Positions 6,664 through 14,461 of a stretch of DNA of 22,058 nucleotides are shown here, one piece after another. The notes under the pieces are model-generated. The model did no database searches. It saw nothing but the letters and a program-made list of their open reading frames with translations, and had not been told where the DNA came from. This DNA is from Rhodoferax sp. (lineage in GTDB: Bacteria; Pseudomonadota; Gammaproteobacteria; Burkholderiales; Burkholderiaceae_C): positions 1-22,058 of the forward strand of contig JARXAU010000233.1 of assembly GCA_029865675.1 (NCBI GenBank), in the 5' to 3' direction. The translations under genes were made by a program, and so were the position numbers. Each line of letters opens with the position of its first letter. Position 1 is the first letter of the stretch.

Positions 6664-7668
6664 ATGAAGAAAAAAAATTTAGTCAATGGGGCTGCTTCGC
6701 CCCTTTCTAGCGAAATAACCGACCGTAAGTGGGTCGAGAACCGAAGGCTTTGGCTGCAGCGCGCTGCCAACGGGGTCGCTGGCCTGGCCGCAGCGGGTTG
6801 GGCCTCACGCGTAGCGCTTGCGCAAGCCTCCGGTACAGAGAAACCGGGCAAACTGACGCGACTGCCCCACGTCGCGTCTAAAGTCGCCGGTGCCACGGTA
6901 TTGGAGAAGGCTACGGCTTATAAAGACGCCAGCAGCTACAACAATTTCTACGAATTTGGCACCGACAAAGCCGACCCGGCCGCCAACGCCCACACTCTCA
7001 AAACGAGCCCCTGGACCGTCGATATAGAAGGCTTGGTGCAGAAGCCGGGCAAGTTCGCGTTGGAAGATCTGCTCAAACTGAGCCCGATGGAAGAGCGCGT
7101 TTACCGCATGCGCTGTGTCGAGGGCTGGTCCATGGTGATTCCCTGGGTGGGCTATTCACTGGCGGCATTGATTGCGCGCGTGCAGCCCCTGGGCAGCGCG
7201 AAGTATGTTGAGTTCGTGTCCTTGGCTGATCCCAAAACCATGCCTTTCGTTGGCAGCCGTGTACTGGAGTGGCCCTATGTCGAGGCCCTACGGCTTGACG
7301 AGGCATTGCACCCCCTCACTCTGCTGACCTTTGGCATGTATGGCGAAGTCCTGCCCAACCAGAACGGCGCGCCCGTGCGATTGGTGGTGCCGTGGAAGTA
7401 CGGCTTCAAGAGCGCTAAGAGCGTTGTGAAAATCCGGTTCACTGAAAAGCAGCCAGCCACCGCCTGGAACAAGGCTGCTGCCAACGAGTATGGCTTTTAT
7501 TCCAACGTGAACCCCTCTGTAGACCACCCAAGGTGGAGCCAGGCCACCGAGCGGCGTATTGGCGAAGACAGCCTGTTTTCCAAGAAGCGCAAAACCTTGA
7601 TGTTTAACGGCTACGAGGCGCAGGTCGGACAGCTTTACGCCGGCATGGACTTGAAGACGAATTTTTAG
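6664..7668 (+). CDS. msrP: Periplasmic methionine sulfoxide reductase, catalytic subunit
   Basis: MsrP (formerly YedY) is a molybdopterin enzyme that reduces methionine sulfoxide in periplasmic proteins with electrons from MsrQ. The 334-residue product has the family's N-terminus (SSEITDR before a twin-arginine signal): Arg27-Arg28 in NRRLWLQ, a hydrophobic stretch and probable cleavage near residue 53. The second hydrophobic position after RR is Trp where Phe is usual. The molybdenum-ligand cysteine is Cys151 in MRCVEGWSMVIPW. NQNGAPVRLVVPWKYGFKSAKS and the NVNPSVDHPRWSQATERRIG tail region are hallmark sequences. A good ribosome binding site (GGGAGG) precedes the ATG. msrQ follows after 18 bases, forming the expected two-gene unit. 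Confidence 0.96.
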   Translation: MKKKNLVNGAASPLSSEITDRKWVENRRLWLQRAANGVAGLAAAGWASRVALAQASGTEKPGKLTRLPHVASKVAGATVLEKATAYKDASSYNNFYEFGTDKADPAANAHTLKTSPWTVDIEGLVQKPGKFALEDLLKLSPMEERVYRMRCVEGWSMVIPWVGYSLAALIARVQPLGSAKYVEFVSLADPKTMPFVGSRVLEWPYVEALRLDEALHPLTLLTFGMYGEVLPNQNGAPVRLVVPWKYGFKSAKSVVKIRFTEKQPATAWNKAAANEYGFYSNVNPSVDHPRWSQATERRIGEDSLFSKKRKTLMFNGYEAQVGQLYAGMDLKTNF

Positions 7669-7686
7669 ACGTCGCTTCAGGCCTTT

Positions 7687-8325
7687 ATGTTGCGCGCCCA
7701 TGTGAATCGGTTTTTGGCCGGTCCCGCCGCCAAGCAGCTGTTCTTTTTTCTGCTTTTATTGCCACTGGCTTGGTTGGTTTATGGCGCCGTGTTTGACCGC
7801 CTGGGTGCCAACCCTGCCGAGGCCCTAGTGCGCTCCACCGGAGACTGGACGCTGCGTATGCTGTGTCTAGTGTTGCTGGTTACGCCCCTGCGGGTGGTGG
7901 TTGGTTTGCCCGCATTAGCGCGGCTGCGACGAATGGTCGGCTTGTTTGTGTTCTTCTACGTTCTATTGCACTTTTTCGCTTACGGCTGGCTCGACATGGG
8001 CTTGGATCTTGAAGAGATAGCAAAAGACATTCCAAAGCGACCCTTCATTTTGGTGGGTTTTGCGGCTTTGCTCTTGCTCACATCCCTGGCGGTCACGTCA
8101 TTTAATGCAGCGATTCGCGCACTCGGGGCCAAGCGCTGGCGTCAGCTGCACCGCGCGGTTTACGCCGTGGCGGCGCTGGCAATACTGCACTTTTATTGGA
8201 TGCGTGCAGCCAAGCAAAATTTTGCCGAAGTGGCGGTGTATGCCGCCATTCTGGCGGTACTGCTGGGTTGGCGGCTCTGGAGCCGCTTTAGGCGACCAGC
8301 GCCTCGTGCGCAAACAGCGAGTTGA
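7687..8325 (+). CDS. msrQ: Heme-binding membrane subunit of methionine sulfoxide reductase
   Basis: MsrQ is the inner-membrane b-type heme (and flavin) protein that passes electrons from the quinone pool to MsrP. The 212-residue product has about six hydrophobic segments and the family's conserved stretches: GDWTLRMLCLVLLVTPLR (about residues 52-69), RRMVGLFVFFYVLLHFFAY with a probable heme-ligand histidine (about 81-99), and RQLHRAVYAVAALAILHFYW with two further histidines (about 152-171). An AGG precedes the ATG by five bases. The last 38 bases overlap the 3' end of lysA on the opposite strand, so msrPQ and lysA transcripts are complementary at their ends. Confidence 0.95.
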   Translation: MLRAHVNRFLAGPAAKQLFFFLLLLPLAWLVYGAVFDRLGANPAEALVRSTGDWTLRMLCLVLLVTPLRVVVGLPALARLRRMVGLFVFFYVLLHFFAYGWLDMGLDLEEIAKDIPKRPFILVGFAALLLLTSLAVTSFNAAIRALGAKRWRQLHRAVYAVAALAILHFYWMRAAKQNFAEVAVYAAILAVLLGWRLWSRFRRPAPRAQTAS

Positions 8326-9568
8326 TGCCTTCGCGCGCCCGCACTACGGTGGCGCGATTGCCCTCGACCAGTACCTCGGCAGCGCGGCCCCGGGAGTTGT
8401 AGTTGCTGGCCATGCTCATGCAGTAGGCGCCGGCGGACATCACCGCCAGCAGGTCGCCCGCGCCCACTTGCAGCGCGCGGTCGCGGCCAATCCAGTCGCC
8501 GCTCTCACACACCGGTCCCACCACATCGCAGACCATGGCCGCGTGCGCGGATGGCGTGGCGTCTAGGGGAACAATGGCGTGAAAGGCCTGGTACATGGCC
8601 GGGCGCGGCAGGTCGTTCATAGCGGCGTCCACGATGCAGAAGTTTTTTAGCTCGCCGGGCTTGAGGTAGAGCACCTCGGTTACGCACACACCGGCGTTGC
8701 CCACCAGAGAGCGGCCGGGCTCGATCATGAGTTTGCGCTGGCCGTAGCCCCGCGCATCAAGCTTGGCCAGCAACTTGGCCCACAAGTCATCCGCCTGGGG
8801 CGGCGCGTCGCCCTGGTAGTTGATGCCCAGGCCGCCACCGAAGTCGATGTGTTCAATCGGGATGCCGCAGGCCTCAATCGCCTGCACCAGGTCCAGCATG
8901 CGGTCCGTGGCGTCCAGGTAGGGTGTTTCTTCTGTAATTTGTGAGCCGATATGGCAATCGATGCCCACTATTTTCAGTCCGGCAAGTGTGGCAGCGTGCT
9001 GGTACACCGCCAGCGTGCGCTCGTGGGCAATACCAAATTTATTGCCTTTGAGGCCGGTGGAAATATAGGGGTGGGTCTTGGGGTCCACATTGGGGTTGAC
9101 CCGGATGCTGATGGGCGCGCGGATATGCATCTCTAGGGCCACCGCATTGAGCACGTCCATTTCCGCCTCGCTCTCGACGTTGAAGCAGCCAATGCCCGCA
9201 GACAGCGCCTGGCGCATCTCGTCGCGCGTCTTGCCCACGCCCGAAAAAATCACCTTGCACATGTCGCCGCCTGCCGCCTGCACACGGGCTAGTTCGCCGG
9301 CAGACACAATGTCAAATCCGCACCCGGCCTGGGCAAACACTTGCAGCACCGCCAGCGTGGAGTTGGCTTTCATGGCATAGCAAATCTGCGCGTCGCGCCC
9401 GGCAAATCCGCGCTGGTAGGCTGCCAGGGCGCTGAGCATGGACGCCTTGGAATAGACAAACAGCGGCGTGCCATATTCCTGCGCCAGGGTGCCCAAGGCG
9501 CAGCCCTCGGCGTAGAGCTGCTTGTCCAGGTAATGGAAATGGGGTTGGCCGGGGAGGGTGGATTGCAT
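8288..9568 (-). CDS. lysA: Diaminopimelate decarboxylase
   Basis: LysA is the PLP-dependent enzyme that converts meso-diaminopimelate to lysine, the last step of lysine synthesis. The 426-residue product is full length. The PLP lysine is Lys67 in CYAMKAN. HIGSQI, the PLP phosphate-binding segment DFGGGLGINY, IEPGRSLVGNAG and the second-subunit active-site motif CESGDW are all present, and the C-terminal MSAGAYCMSMASNYNSR is typical. The ATG at 9568 is chosen because the preceding frame is read by lptM, whose stop lies 11 bases upstream. The lptM-lysA order is common in proteobacteria, often with dapF next; dapF is not in this window. Its end overlaps msrQ in convergent orientation. Confidence 0.97.
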   Translation of the reverse strand: MQSTLPGQPHFHYLDKQLYAEGCALGTLAQEYGTPLFVYSKASMLSALAAYQRGFAGRDAQICYAMKANSTLAVLQVFAQAGCGFDIVSAGELARVQAAGGDMCKVIFSGVGKTRDEMRQALSAGIGCFNVESEAEMDVLNAVALEMHIRAPISIRVNPNVDPKTHPYISTGLKGNKFGIAHERTLAVYQHAATLAGLKIVGIDCHIGSQITEETPYLDATDRMLDLVQAIEACGIPIEHIDFGGGLGINYQGDAPPQADDLWAKLLAKLDARGYGQRKLMIEPGRSLVGNAGVCVTEVLYLKPGELKNFCIVDAAMNDLPRPAMYQAFHAIVPLDATPSAHAAMVCDVVGPVCESGDWIGRDRALQVGAGDLLAVMSAGAYCMSMASNYNSRGRAAEVLVEGNRATVVRAREGINSLFAHEALVA

Positions 9569-9579
9569 GAATGAGTTTT

Positions 9580-9756
9580 TCAGGAAGCCCGCAATGGGGC
9601 GATGATGGGCTGCGGGGCCACGGGCAATTGCAATTTTGGTGCTTGGGTTAGCTTTTGCGGCAGGTACAGCGGCCCGGTTTGCCCACAGCCTGCTAGATTC
9701 AGCACCCCGGCCAGCGCCCATGCGGTGGCGAGCCGTTTTTGTGAGATTTTCAACAT
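9580..9756 (-). CDS. lptM: LPS translocon maturation chaperone LptM (small lipoprotein)
   Basis: This 58-residue gene encodes a small lipoprotein with a hydrophobic signal and a lipobox cysteine at residue 24 (LAGCGQTGPLYLPQKL). The block after the cysteine, GQ-x-GPLYLP, is the hallmark of LptM (YifL), an outer-membrane lipoprotein known in E. coli to assist oxidative maturation of the LptDE LPS transporter. The remaining tail is Pro- and Gln-rich and probably disordered. It precedes lysA by 11 bases on the same strand and faces cyaY with only 12 bases between the two start codons, the same head-to-head order as in E. coli (cyaY against yifL). It is short and easily missed. Confidence 0.92.
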   Translation of the reverse strand: MLKISQKRLATAWALAGVLNLAGCGQTGPLYLPQKLTQAPKLQLPVAPQPIIAPLRAS

Positions 9757-9762
9757 GGTGAA

Positions 9763-9768
9763 ATTGTA
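9763..9768 (-). promoter_or_regulatory. Candidate -10 element for lptM-lysA
   Basis: Reading the minus strand, TACAAT lies just six bases before the lptM ATG. If used as a -10 box, transcription would start at or next to the ATG, giving a leaderless lptM message; no ribosome binding site is visible there otherwise. No good -35 hexamer is found 16-18 bases further upstream, so this is only a candidate. Confidence 0.3.
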
Positions 9769-10119
9769 ATGACCGACCTTGAGTTCCTGGACCGCGCCGA
9801 ATCCCTGTTGCAAGCGCTGGAGTCGCAATGTGACCTGTTTAACGACCGCAGCGATGTGGACATTGACAACCAGCGGGTAGGCGGCATGGTGACGCTGACC
9901 TTTGCCAACCGCAGCCAAATCATTGTGAACCTGCAAAAGCCGCTGCAAGAGGTGTGGTTGGCCGCACGTTCGGGCGGTTACCACTACCGCTGGGTGGACG
10001 GGAGCTGGCAAGACACCAAGGGCCAAGGCGAATTCTTTGCCGCGCTGAGCCGAGACGCCAGCGCGCAGGCTGGCTTGGCGCTGGACTTTCACCCTGGATC
10101 AGTTGCGAAACAGATCTAG
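9769..10119 (+). CDS. cyaY: Frataxin-like iron-binding protein CyaY
   Basis: CyaY is the bacterial frataxin, a small cytoplasmic iron-binding protein that modulates iron-sulfur cluster assembly by IscS. The 116-residue product shows the family pattern: an acidic first helix (MTDLEFLDRAESLLQALESQ), then DVDIDNQRVGGMVTLTF (about residues 29-45), the strand SQIIVNLQKPLQEVWLAA and the conserved GGYHYRW. These give the frataxin alpha-beta sandwich with its acidic ridge. GGTGA seven bases before the ATG could be its ribosome binding site, within the 12-base gap to lptM. The 3' end overlaps the end of the convergent mrcA gene by 21 bases. Confidence 0.96.
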   Translation: MTDLEFLDRAESLLQALESQCDLFNDRSDVDIDNQRVGGMVTLTFANRSQIIVNLQKPLQEVWLAARSGGYHYRWVDGSWQDTKGQGEFFAALSRDASAQAGLALDFHPGSVAKQI

Positions 10120-12498
10120 GATTGATTTTTTCTCGTCACTGACCTGCGGCGGCAGCGGCGGCGGCGGCGGGGGAGGCGAAGCGGCACCTGTCGTGGAGCC
10201 GACTCCGATATCACTGACGCCCGCGCCTTTCGCAAACTCTTCGAAATACCACTCGTTATTCAAGCGCACGATGCCCTCGGGCGGTTCAGGTTCCATTACG
10301 GGCACGTTTTTCAGCGCGGTTTCCATGAAGCTGATCCACACCGGCAGGCTCAACCCACCACCGGTTTCGCGGTCGCCAAGCTTGCGCGGCGTGTCGTAGC
10401 CTATCCAAGTGACTGCTGCCAGGGTGGGCTGGTAGCCCGCGAACCAGGCGTCCATGGAGTCGTTGGTGGTGCCGGTTTTGCCGTAGACGTCCGGTCGCTT
10501 CAGGATGGCTTGTGCACGCGCGGCCGTGCCGGAACGCGTAACCTCTTGCAGCAGACTGGTCATCATGAAGGCGTTGCGTGGCTCAATGGCGCGGTTGTCT
10601 TCGCTGAGCACGGGCGTGGGCGTCTCCACCAGCACCTTGCCGCGCTGCTCGCTGACCTTGGAGATTAACCAAGGGCTCACGCGGATACCGCCGTTGGCAA
10701 ACACAGAATAAGCCGACGCCATCTGCATGGGCGTGACCGAACCGGCGCCCAGGGCCATGGTCAGATAAGGGGGATGCCTTTCGGGGTCGAAGCCAAAGCG
10801 ACCTACCCATTCCTGCGCGTATTGGGTTCCCGTGGACTGCAAAATTTGGATAGAAATCATGTTTTTCGACTTCGCCAGGCCTTTGCGTAGCGTCATCGGA
10901 CCCTCAAACGTGCCGTCGTAATTCTTTGGTTCCCAGGGCTGACCGCCGGTCACGCCAGCGTCAAAAAACAGCGGGGCGTCATTGACCACAGTGGATGCGG
11001 TAAAGCCTTTTTCCAACGCGGCTGAGTAGATAAAAGGCTTGAAACTGGACCCTGGCTGGCGCCAAGCCTGCGTGACGTGGTTGAACTTGTTTTTGTTGAA
11101 GTCAAAACCGCCCACCAAGGCCTTGATGGCGCCGTCGCGCGGGTCTAGCGCCAAAAATGCTCCTTCGACCTCTGGCAATTGGGTAATTTCCCAGCTGTTC
11201 TTAGGCGTCTTGGCCACACGGATAACAGCGCCCGGGCGTAGCCGAATATTGGGAGCAGCCTTGTCTGAGAGGCCCGACTGCGCAGGTTTGAGGCCTTCGC
11301 CGGTAACCAAGAGCACCTCACCACCCTGACGCATGGCGCGAACACGTTTGGTGTCGGCTTCCAGAACCACGGCGGATTGCACATCGCCGTTGTCGGGGTG
11401 ATCATCCAGCACTTCGTCAACCGCGTCTTCGAGTTCCTGGGCGTCCTTGGGCAGGACGATGAACTTTTCGGGCCCCCGGTACACCTGTCGCCTCTCAAAG
11501 TCCATGATGCCGCGGCGCAGCGCCTTGTAAGCTGCTTCCTGCTGCGCACTGACCAAGGTGGTGCGCACGTCCAAACCCCGCGTGTAGGTTTCTGCCCCGT
11601 ACTGCGCAAACATCATTTGGCGCACCATCTCGGCAACATATTCCGCATGAACCATGGTGCGTGTATTGGCCGTCTTTATGTCCAAAACTTCTTTTTTGGC
11701 TGCCTCAGCTTCTGCGGCACTGATAAATCCGTTCTCGAACATGCGGTCAATGATGTATTGCTGGCGAATGCGCGCGCGTCGGGGGTTTTTGATCGGGTTG
11801 TAGGCCGAAGGTGCCTTCGGCAAACCAGCCAGCATGGCGGCCTCGGCAATGGTGATGCTATTCAAAGGCTTGCTAAAGTAGGTTTCGCAGGCCGCTGCAA
11901 AGCCATAGGCCCGATTGCCCAGAAAAATCTGGTTCATGTAAATCTCGAGAATTTGGTCTTTGCTCAAGGTGTGCTCTAGCTTGAGCGTGAGGAGCACCTC
12001 ATAAATCTTGCGGGTAAAAGTTTTTTCTGAGGACAAGTAGACGTTGCGGGCCACTTGCATGGTGATCGTAGATGCGCCTTGGCTCTTGGATCGACCCACG
12101 TTGGCCAGTGCTGCCCGCAACATACCCACGTAGTCAATGCCCCCATGCTGGAAAAAACGCGCGTCTTCCACCGCAAGAATTGCGTTCTTCATCACAAGGG
12201 GAATCTCGGCAATGGGCGTGAGTGTGCGGTGCTCCTCGCCAAACTCGCCGATCAAGTCGCCCTCTGCCGAATACACCCGCAGCGGCAACTTCGGGTGATA
12301 GTCCTTTAGGTCAGATATGTCGGGTAAATTTGGATAGGCTAAAGCCATGCTAATCGCCACCAGAATCAGCACGGCCGCAAAGCCCGCCACGCCCAAGCCC
12401 ACTACCACCGCGATTGTGCGCAGTACCCATGATCCAGCGGAGCGCCGGGAGGCTGATGTGGCAAGCCGGGCGGAATTTGACGTCAACGGTTGTGGCAT
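10099..12498 (-). CDS. mrcA: Penicillin-binding protein 1A (bifunctional)
   Basis: This is a class A penicillin-binding protein, which polymerises and cross-links peptidoglycan. The 799-residue product has a cytoplasmic tail, one membrane anchor (about residues 26-51), a GT51 transglycosylase domain with EDARFFQHGG (111-120, catalytic Glu111), GASTITMQVARN and EIYMNQIFLGNRAYG, an OB-like insert as in PBP1A proteins, and a transpeptidase domain with SSFK (484-487, nucleophile Ser484), SKN (544-546) and KTGTT (674-678). The tail has a run of seven prolines. The ATG at 12498 has GGAAGAG a few bases upstream; a TTG four codons earlier is less likely. It is divergent from pilM, the usual ponA/mrcA-pilMNOPQ arrangement, and its 3' end overlaps cyaY by 21 bases. 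The gene is also called ponA. Confidence 0.97.
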   Translation of the reverse strand: MPQPLTSNSARLATSASRRSAGSWVLRTIAVVVGLGVAGFAAVLILVAISMALAYPNLPDISDLKDYHPKLPLRVYSAEGDLIGEFGEEHRTLTPIAEIPLVMKNAILAVEDARFFQHGGIDYVGMLRAALANVGRSKSQGASTITMQVARNVYLSSEKTFTRKIYEVLLTLKLEHTLSKDQILEIYMNQIFLGNRAYGFAAACETYFSKPLNSITIAEAAMLAGLPKAPSAYNPIKNPRRARIRQQYIIDRMFENGFISAAEAEAAKKEVLDIKTANTRTMVHAEYVAEMVRQMMFAQYGAETYTRGLDVRTTLVSAQQEAAYKALRRGIMDFERRQVYRGPEKFIVLPKDAQELEDAVDEVLDDHPDNGDVQSAVVLEADTKRVRAMRQGGEVLLVTGEGLKPAQSGLSDKAAPNIRLRPGAVIRVAKTPKNSWEITQLPEVEGAFLALDPRDGAIKALVGGFDFNKNKFNHVTQAWRQPGSSFKPFIYSAALEKGFTASTVVNDAPLFFDAGVTGGQPWEPKNYDGTFEGPMTLRKGLAKSKNMISIQILQSTGTQYAQEWVGRFGFDPERHPPYLTMALGAGSVTPMQMASAYSVFANGGIRVSPWLISKVSEQRGKVLVETPTPVLSEDNRAIEPRNAFMMTSLLQEVTRSGTAARAQAILKRPDVYGKTGTTNDSMDAWFAGYQPTLAAVTWIGYDTPRKLGDRETGGGLSLPVWISFMETALKNVPVMEPEPPEGIVRLNNEWYFEEFAKGAGVSDIGVGSTTGAASPPPPPPPLPPQVSDEKKSILDLFRN
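10146..10173. repeat. GGC trinucleotide tract in the mrcA 3' end
   Basis: An almost pure GGC triplet run ending in five G bases codes, on the minus strand, for the proline tract SPPPPPPPLPPQ near the PBP1A C-terminus. The triplet period means that slippage would change the number of prolines without breaking the frame. Confidence 0.8.
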
Positions 12499-12723
12499 GG
12501 GCTCTTCCAAAGGGCGTTAGCAAGCAAACTTGCGGGGGCGTGCGCGCGCCAAGGACGGTAGAAAAAAAGTAGGGCGGTGCCACTTGGCAACGCATATCGA
12601 ATTTTAGGACGGGAACGCCAAGTCGGCGCTTCAGCGCGCCTTGCGGCCTGTGTTTGCTGATAGTATTGGTAACATTTTTGAATCGAAGTTAATGCGAAAA
12701 AAGAGACTACTTTGGGGCAATGC
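12499..12723. promoter_or_regulatory. Divergent control region, mrcA / pilM
   Basis: This 225-base gap separates the mrcA and pilM starts. On the minus strand a TAAAAT hexamer at 12606-12601 is a plausible -10 box for mrcA, with a leader of roughly 95 bases. A spaced perfect dyad, TGCCA-2-TGGCA (12578-12589), lies just downstream of it, a possible operator. A small hairpin (gcgct/agcgc) is at 12626-12637. Toward pilM the sequence turns AT-rich from about 12650, but no promoter with both hexamers stands out. No RNA gene was recognised. Confidence 0.4.
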
Positions 12724-13800
12724 GTGATTGATATTGGCGCCTTTTTCCGAAAACAGCCGGACAACATGCTCGGCATAGACATTAGTGCGTCTGGAATCAA
12801 GTTAGTCGGCTTGGGCGGCACATCGGAAAAGACCGTGCTAGAGCATTGCGCCATTGAGGCATTAGAAGCAGGTTGTGTCGTTGACGGCATGATAGAAAAG
12901 CCCGATGAGGTCGCATCTGCCCTGCGCAGACTGGTCAAACAAGCGGGCACAAAGACCAAAAAAGTCGCGCTCGCGCTGCCATCGTCGGCAGTGATTACTA
13001 AAAAACTGACCATTCCCGAGGGCCTACCAAGCCGCGAAATGGAAGACCAAGTCGAAATTGAGGCGAAACAGTACATTCCCTTCCCGTTGGAAGACGTCAC
13101 CCTCGATTTCGTCGAAATCGGTCCAAGCAGCGAGGCGTTCGGCAAGGTGGAGGTCTTTATCGCCGCCGCGCGCCGCGAGCGCGTCGATGGCATCAAAGAC
13201 ATGCTGGAGACTGCCGGGCTGACCCCAGTGGTGGTGGACGTCAGCTCCTACGCCTTGCAGCTTGCCTTGGCGCGGGTGATTGATCTGCAGGCCAAGACCA
13301 CACCGGGTACCCTGTCCGTCCTTTTCAAACTTGGCGCAAGTGCCACCACCATGCAGGTGCTGCGCGGTCGTGACTTGGTGTACGAGCGGGAGCAGCCCGT
13401 TGGAGGCGCCCAGCTAACCCAAAAAATTGCCAGTTACTACGGGCTTTCGCTGGCAGAGGCCGAAGGCAAAAAATGCCAAGGCTCACTGGCCCACGACTAT
13501 GAGATTCGCATCCTCAGTCCTTACGTTGATGGAATGGTGCAGGAGTTGGGGCGAGCGCTCCAGTTTTTCTTCAACAGCACCCAGTACAACAAGGTCAACC
13601 AAGTGTTCCTAGCCGGCGGCACCGCCCTATTGCCTGGTTTGGCCGTAGCGGTGGCGAGCCACGTCCAAGTGCCTTGCAGCGTCATCAATCCGTTTGAAGG
13701 AATGGTCCTTGGTTCTTCGGTCAAGCGTTCTCGCGTCTTGCAGGAAGCGCCCTCTTATCTGGGTGCGTGCGGCCTGGCTTTGCGGAGATTTTTCAATTGA
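12724..13800 (+). CDS. pilM: Type IV pilus assembly protein PilM
   Basis: PilM is an actin-like ATPase of the FtsA type that sits on the cytoplasmic face and binds the N-terminus of PilN, linking the pilus motor to the PilNOP alignment complex. The 358-residue product opens with LGIDISASGIKLVGLG (the phosphate-1 loop of the fold), has the ALPSSAVITKKLTIPEGLP and EAKQYIPFPLEDVTLDF segments typical of PilM, and ends with VFLAGGTALLPGL (adenosine-binding loop). The start is the GTG at 12724, giving MIDIGAFFRKQ, which fits the family; a TTG four codons earlier is possible. TTGGGG before it may serve as ribosome binding site. Its stop overlaps the pilN start. Confidence 0.95.
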   Translation: MIDIGAFFRKQPDNMLGIDISASGIKLVGLGGTSEKTVLEHCAIEALEAGCVVDGMIEKPDEVASALRRLVKQAGTKTKKVALALPSSAVITKKLTIPEGLPSREMEDQVEIEAKQYIPFPLEDVTLDFVEIGPSSEAFGKVEVFIAAARRERVDGIKDMLETAGLTPVVVDVSSYALQLALARVIDLQAKTTPGTLSVLFKLGASATTMQVLRGRDLVYEREQPVGGAQLTQKIASYYGLSLAEAEGKKCQGSLAHDYEIRILSPYVDGMVQELGRALQFFFNSTQYNKVNQVFLAGGTALLPGLAVAVASHVQVPCSVINPFEGMVLGSSVKRSRVLQEAPSYLGACGLALRRFFN

Positions 13801-14432
13801 TTTTGCTTAACCTGTTGCCCCACCGTGAGGCGGCCCGCAAAAAAAAGCGCGATCAGTTTTACGCCTCGATGGTGCTTGCGGCACTGGTGGGTCTGGGTAT
13901 GTCGTTGCTGACCTACAGCTGGTTCCAAGCAGCCATTGCGGGCCAAAGAGCCAACAACGCGCTGCTTGACGGCGAGATCAAAACCCTGGACCAAAAAATC
14001 AAGGACATCAAAGGCCTGCAAGCGCAAATCGAAGCGTTGCAAGCGCGCCAGCGGGCGGTTGAAGACGTGCAATCGGACCGCAACCAGTCGGTTCATATGC
14101 TGGCCGAACTGGTGCAGCAGCTGCCGCCCGGCGTTTTAATCACCAAGCTTGCTCAAAATGAGCAGACCGTGTTGATCAGCGGTTCCGCGCAAACCAACGA
14201 CCAGGTCTCGGAGTTGCTCCGAAATCTAGGCGGAAAAAGCCCCTGGTTCTCCAAGCCCGAGCTGATCGAAACTGCCGCCGGCACCCTGCTGCTAGCGCCC
14301 AAGGAACAGCGACCGGTATTCAACTTCAGCATACGGGCTACGCTGTCACGCAACCCAAGCCCTGCCATTACCCCCGCAGTTCCTCCCAGTGGCGCGGTGG
14401 CCAACCCGTTGGCAGTTACCAAGTTGCTTTGA
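13797..14432 (+). CDS. pilN: Type IV pilus assembly protein PilN
   Basis: PilN is an inner-membrane protein with a short cytoplasmic N-terminus that docks on PilM, one membrane helix, and a periplasmic coiled coil and ferredoxin-like domain that pairs with PilO. The 211-residue product starts MILLNLLPHREAARKKKRD, the conserved PilM-binding motif (I-N-L-L-P-H-R). The helix is at about residues 22-42 and a Gln/Lys/Glu-rich coiled coil at about 50-100. The start must be the TTG at 13797, which overlaps the pilM stop as TTGA; the upstream frame is out of family. The Pro-rich tail after about residue 185 is probably disordered. Confidence 0.95.
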   Translation: MILLNLLPHREAARKKKRDQFYASMVLAALVGLGMSLLTYSWFQAAIAGQRANNALLDGEIKTLDQKIKDIKGLQAQIEALQARQRAVEDVQSDRNQSVHMLAELVQQLPPGVLITKLAQNEQTVLISGSAQTNDQVSELLRNLGGKSPWFSKPELIETAAGTLLLAPKEQRPVFNFSIRATLSRNPSPAITPAVPPSGAVANPLAVTKLL

Positions 14433-14461
14433 AGCAAGCATTTGTCCTGACCTTGCCCAGC

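Noticed and set aside
9569..9721. An earlier start for lysA
   Set aside because: This part is read in another frame by lptM, which has a clear lipobox and LptM motif.
12499..12723. A sigma-54 promoter for the pil operon
   Set aside because: No GG/GC pair at -24/-12 spacing was found toward pilM.
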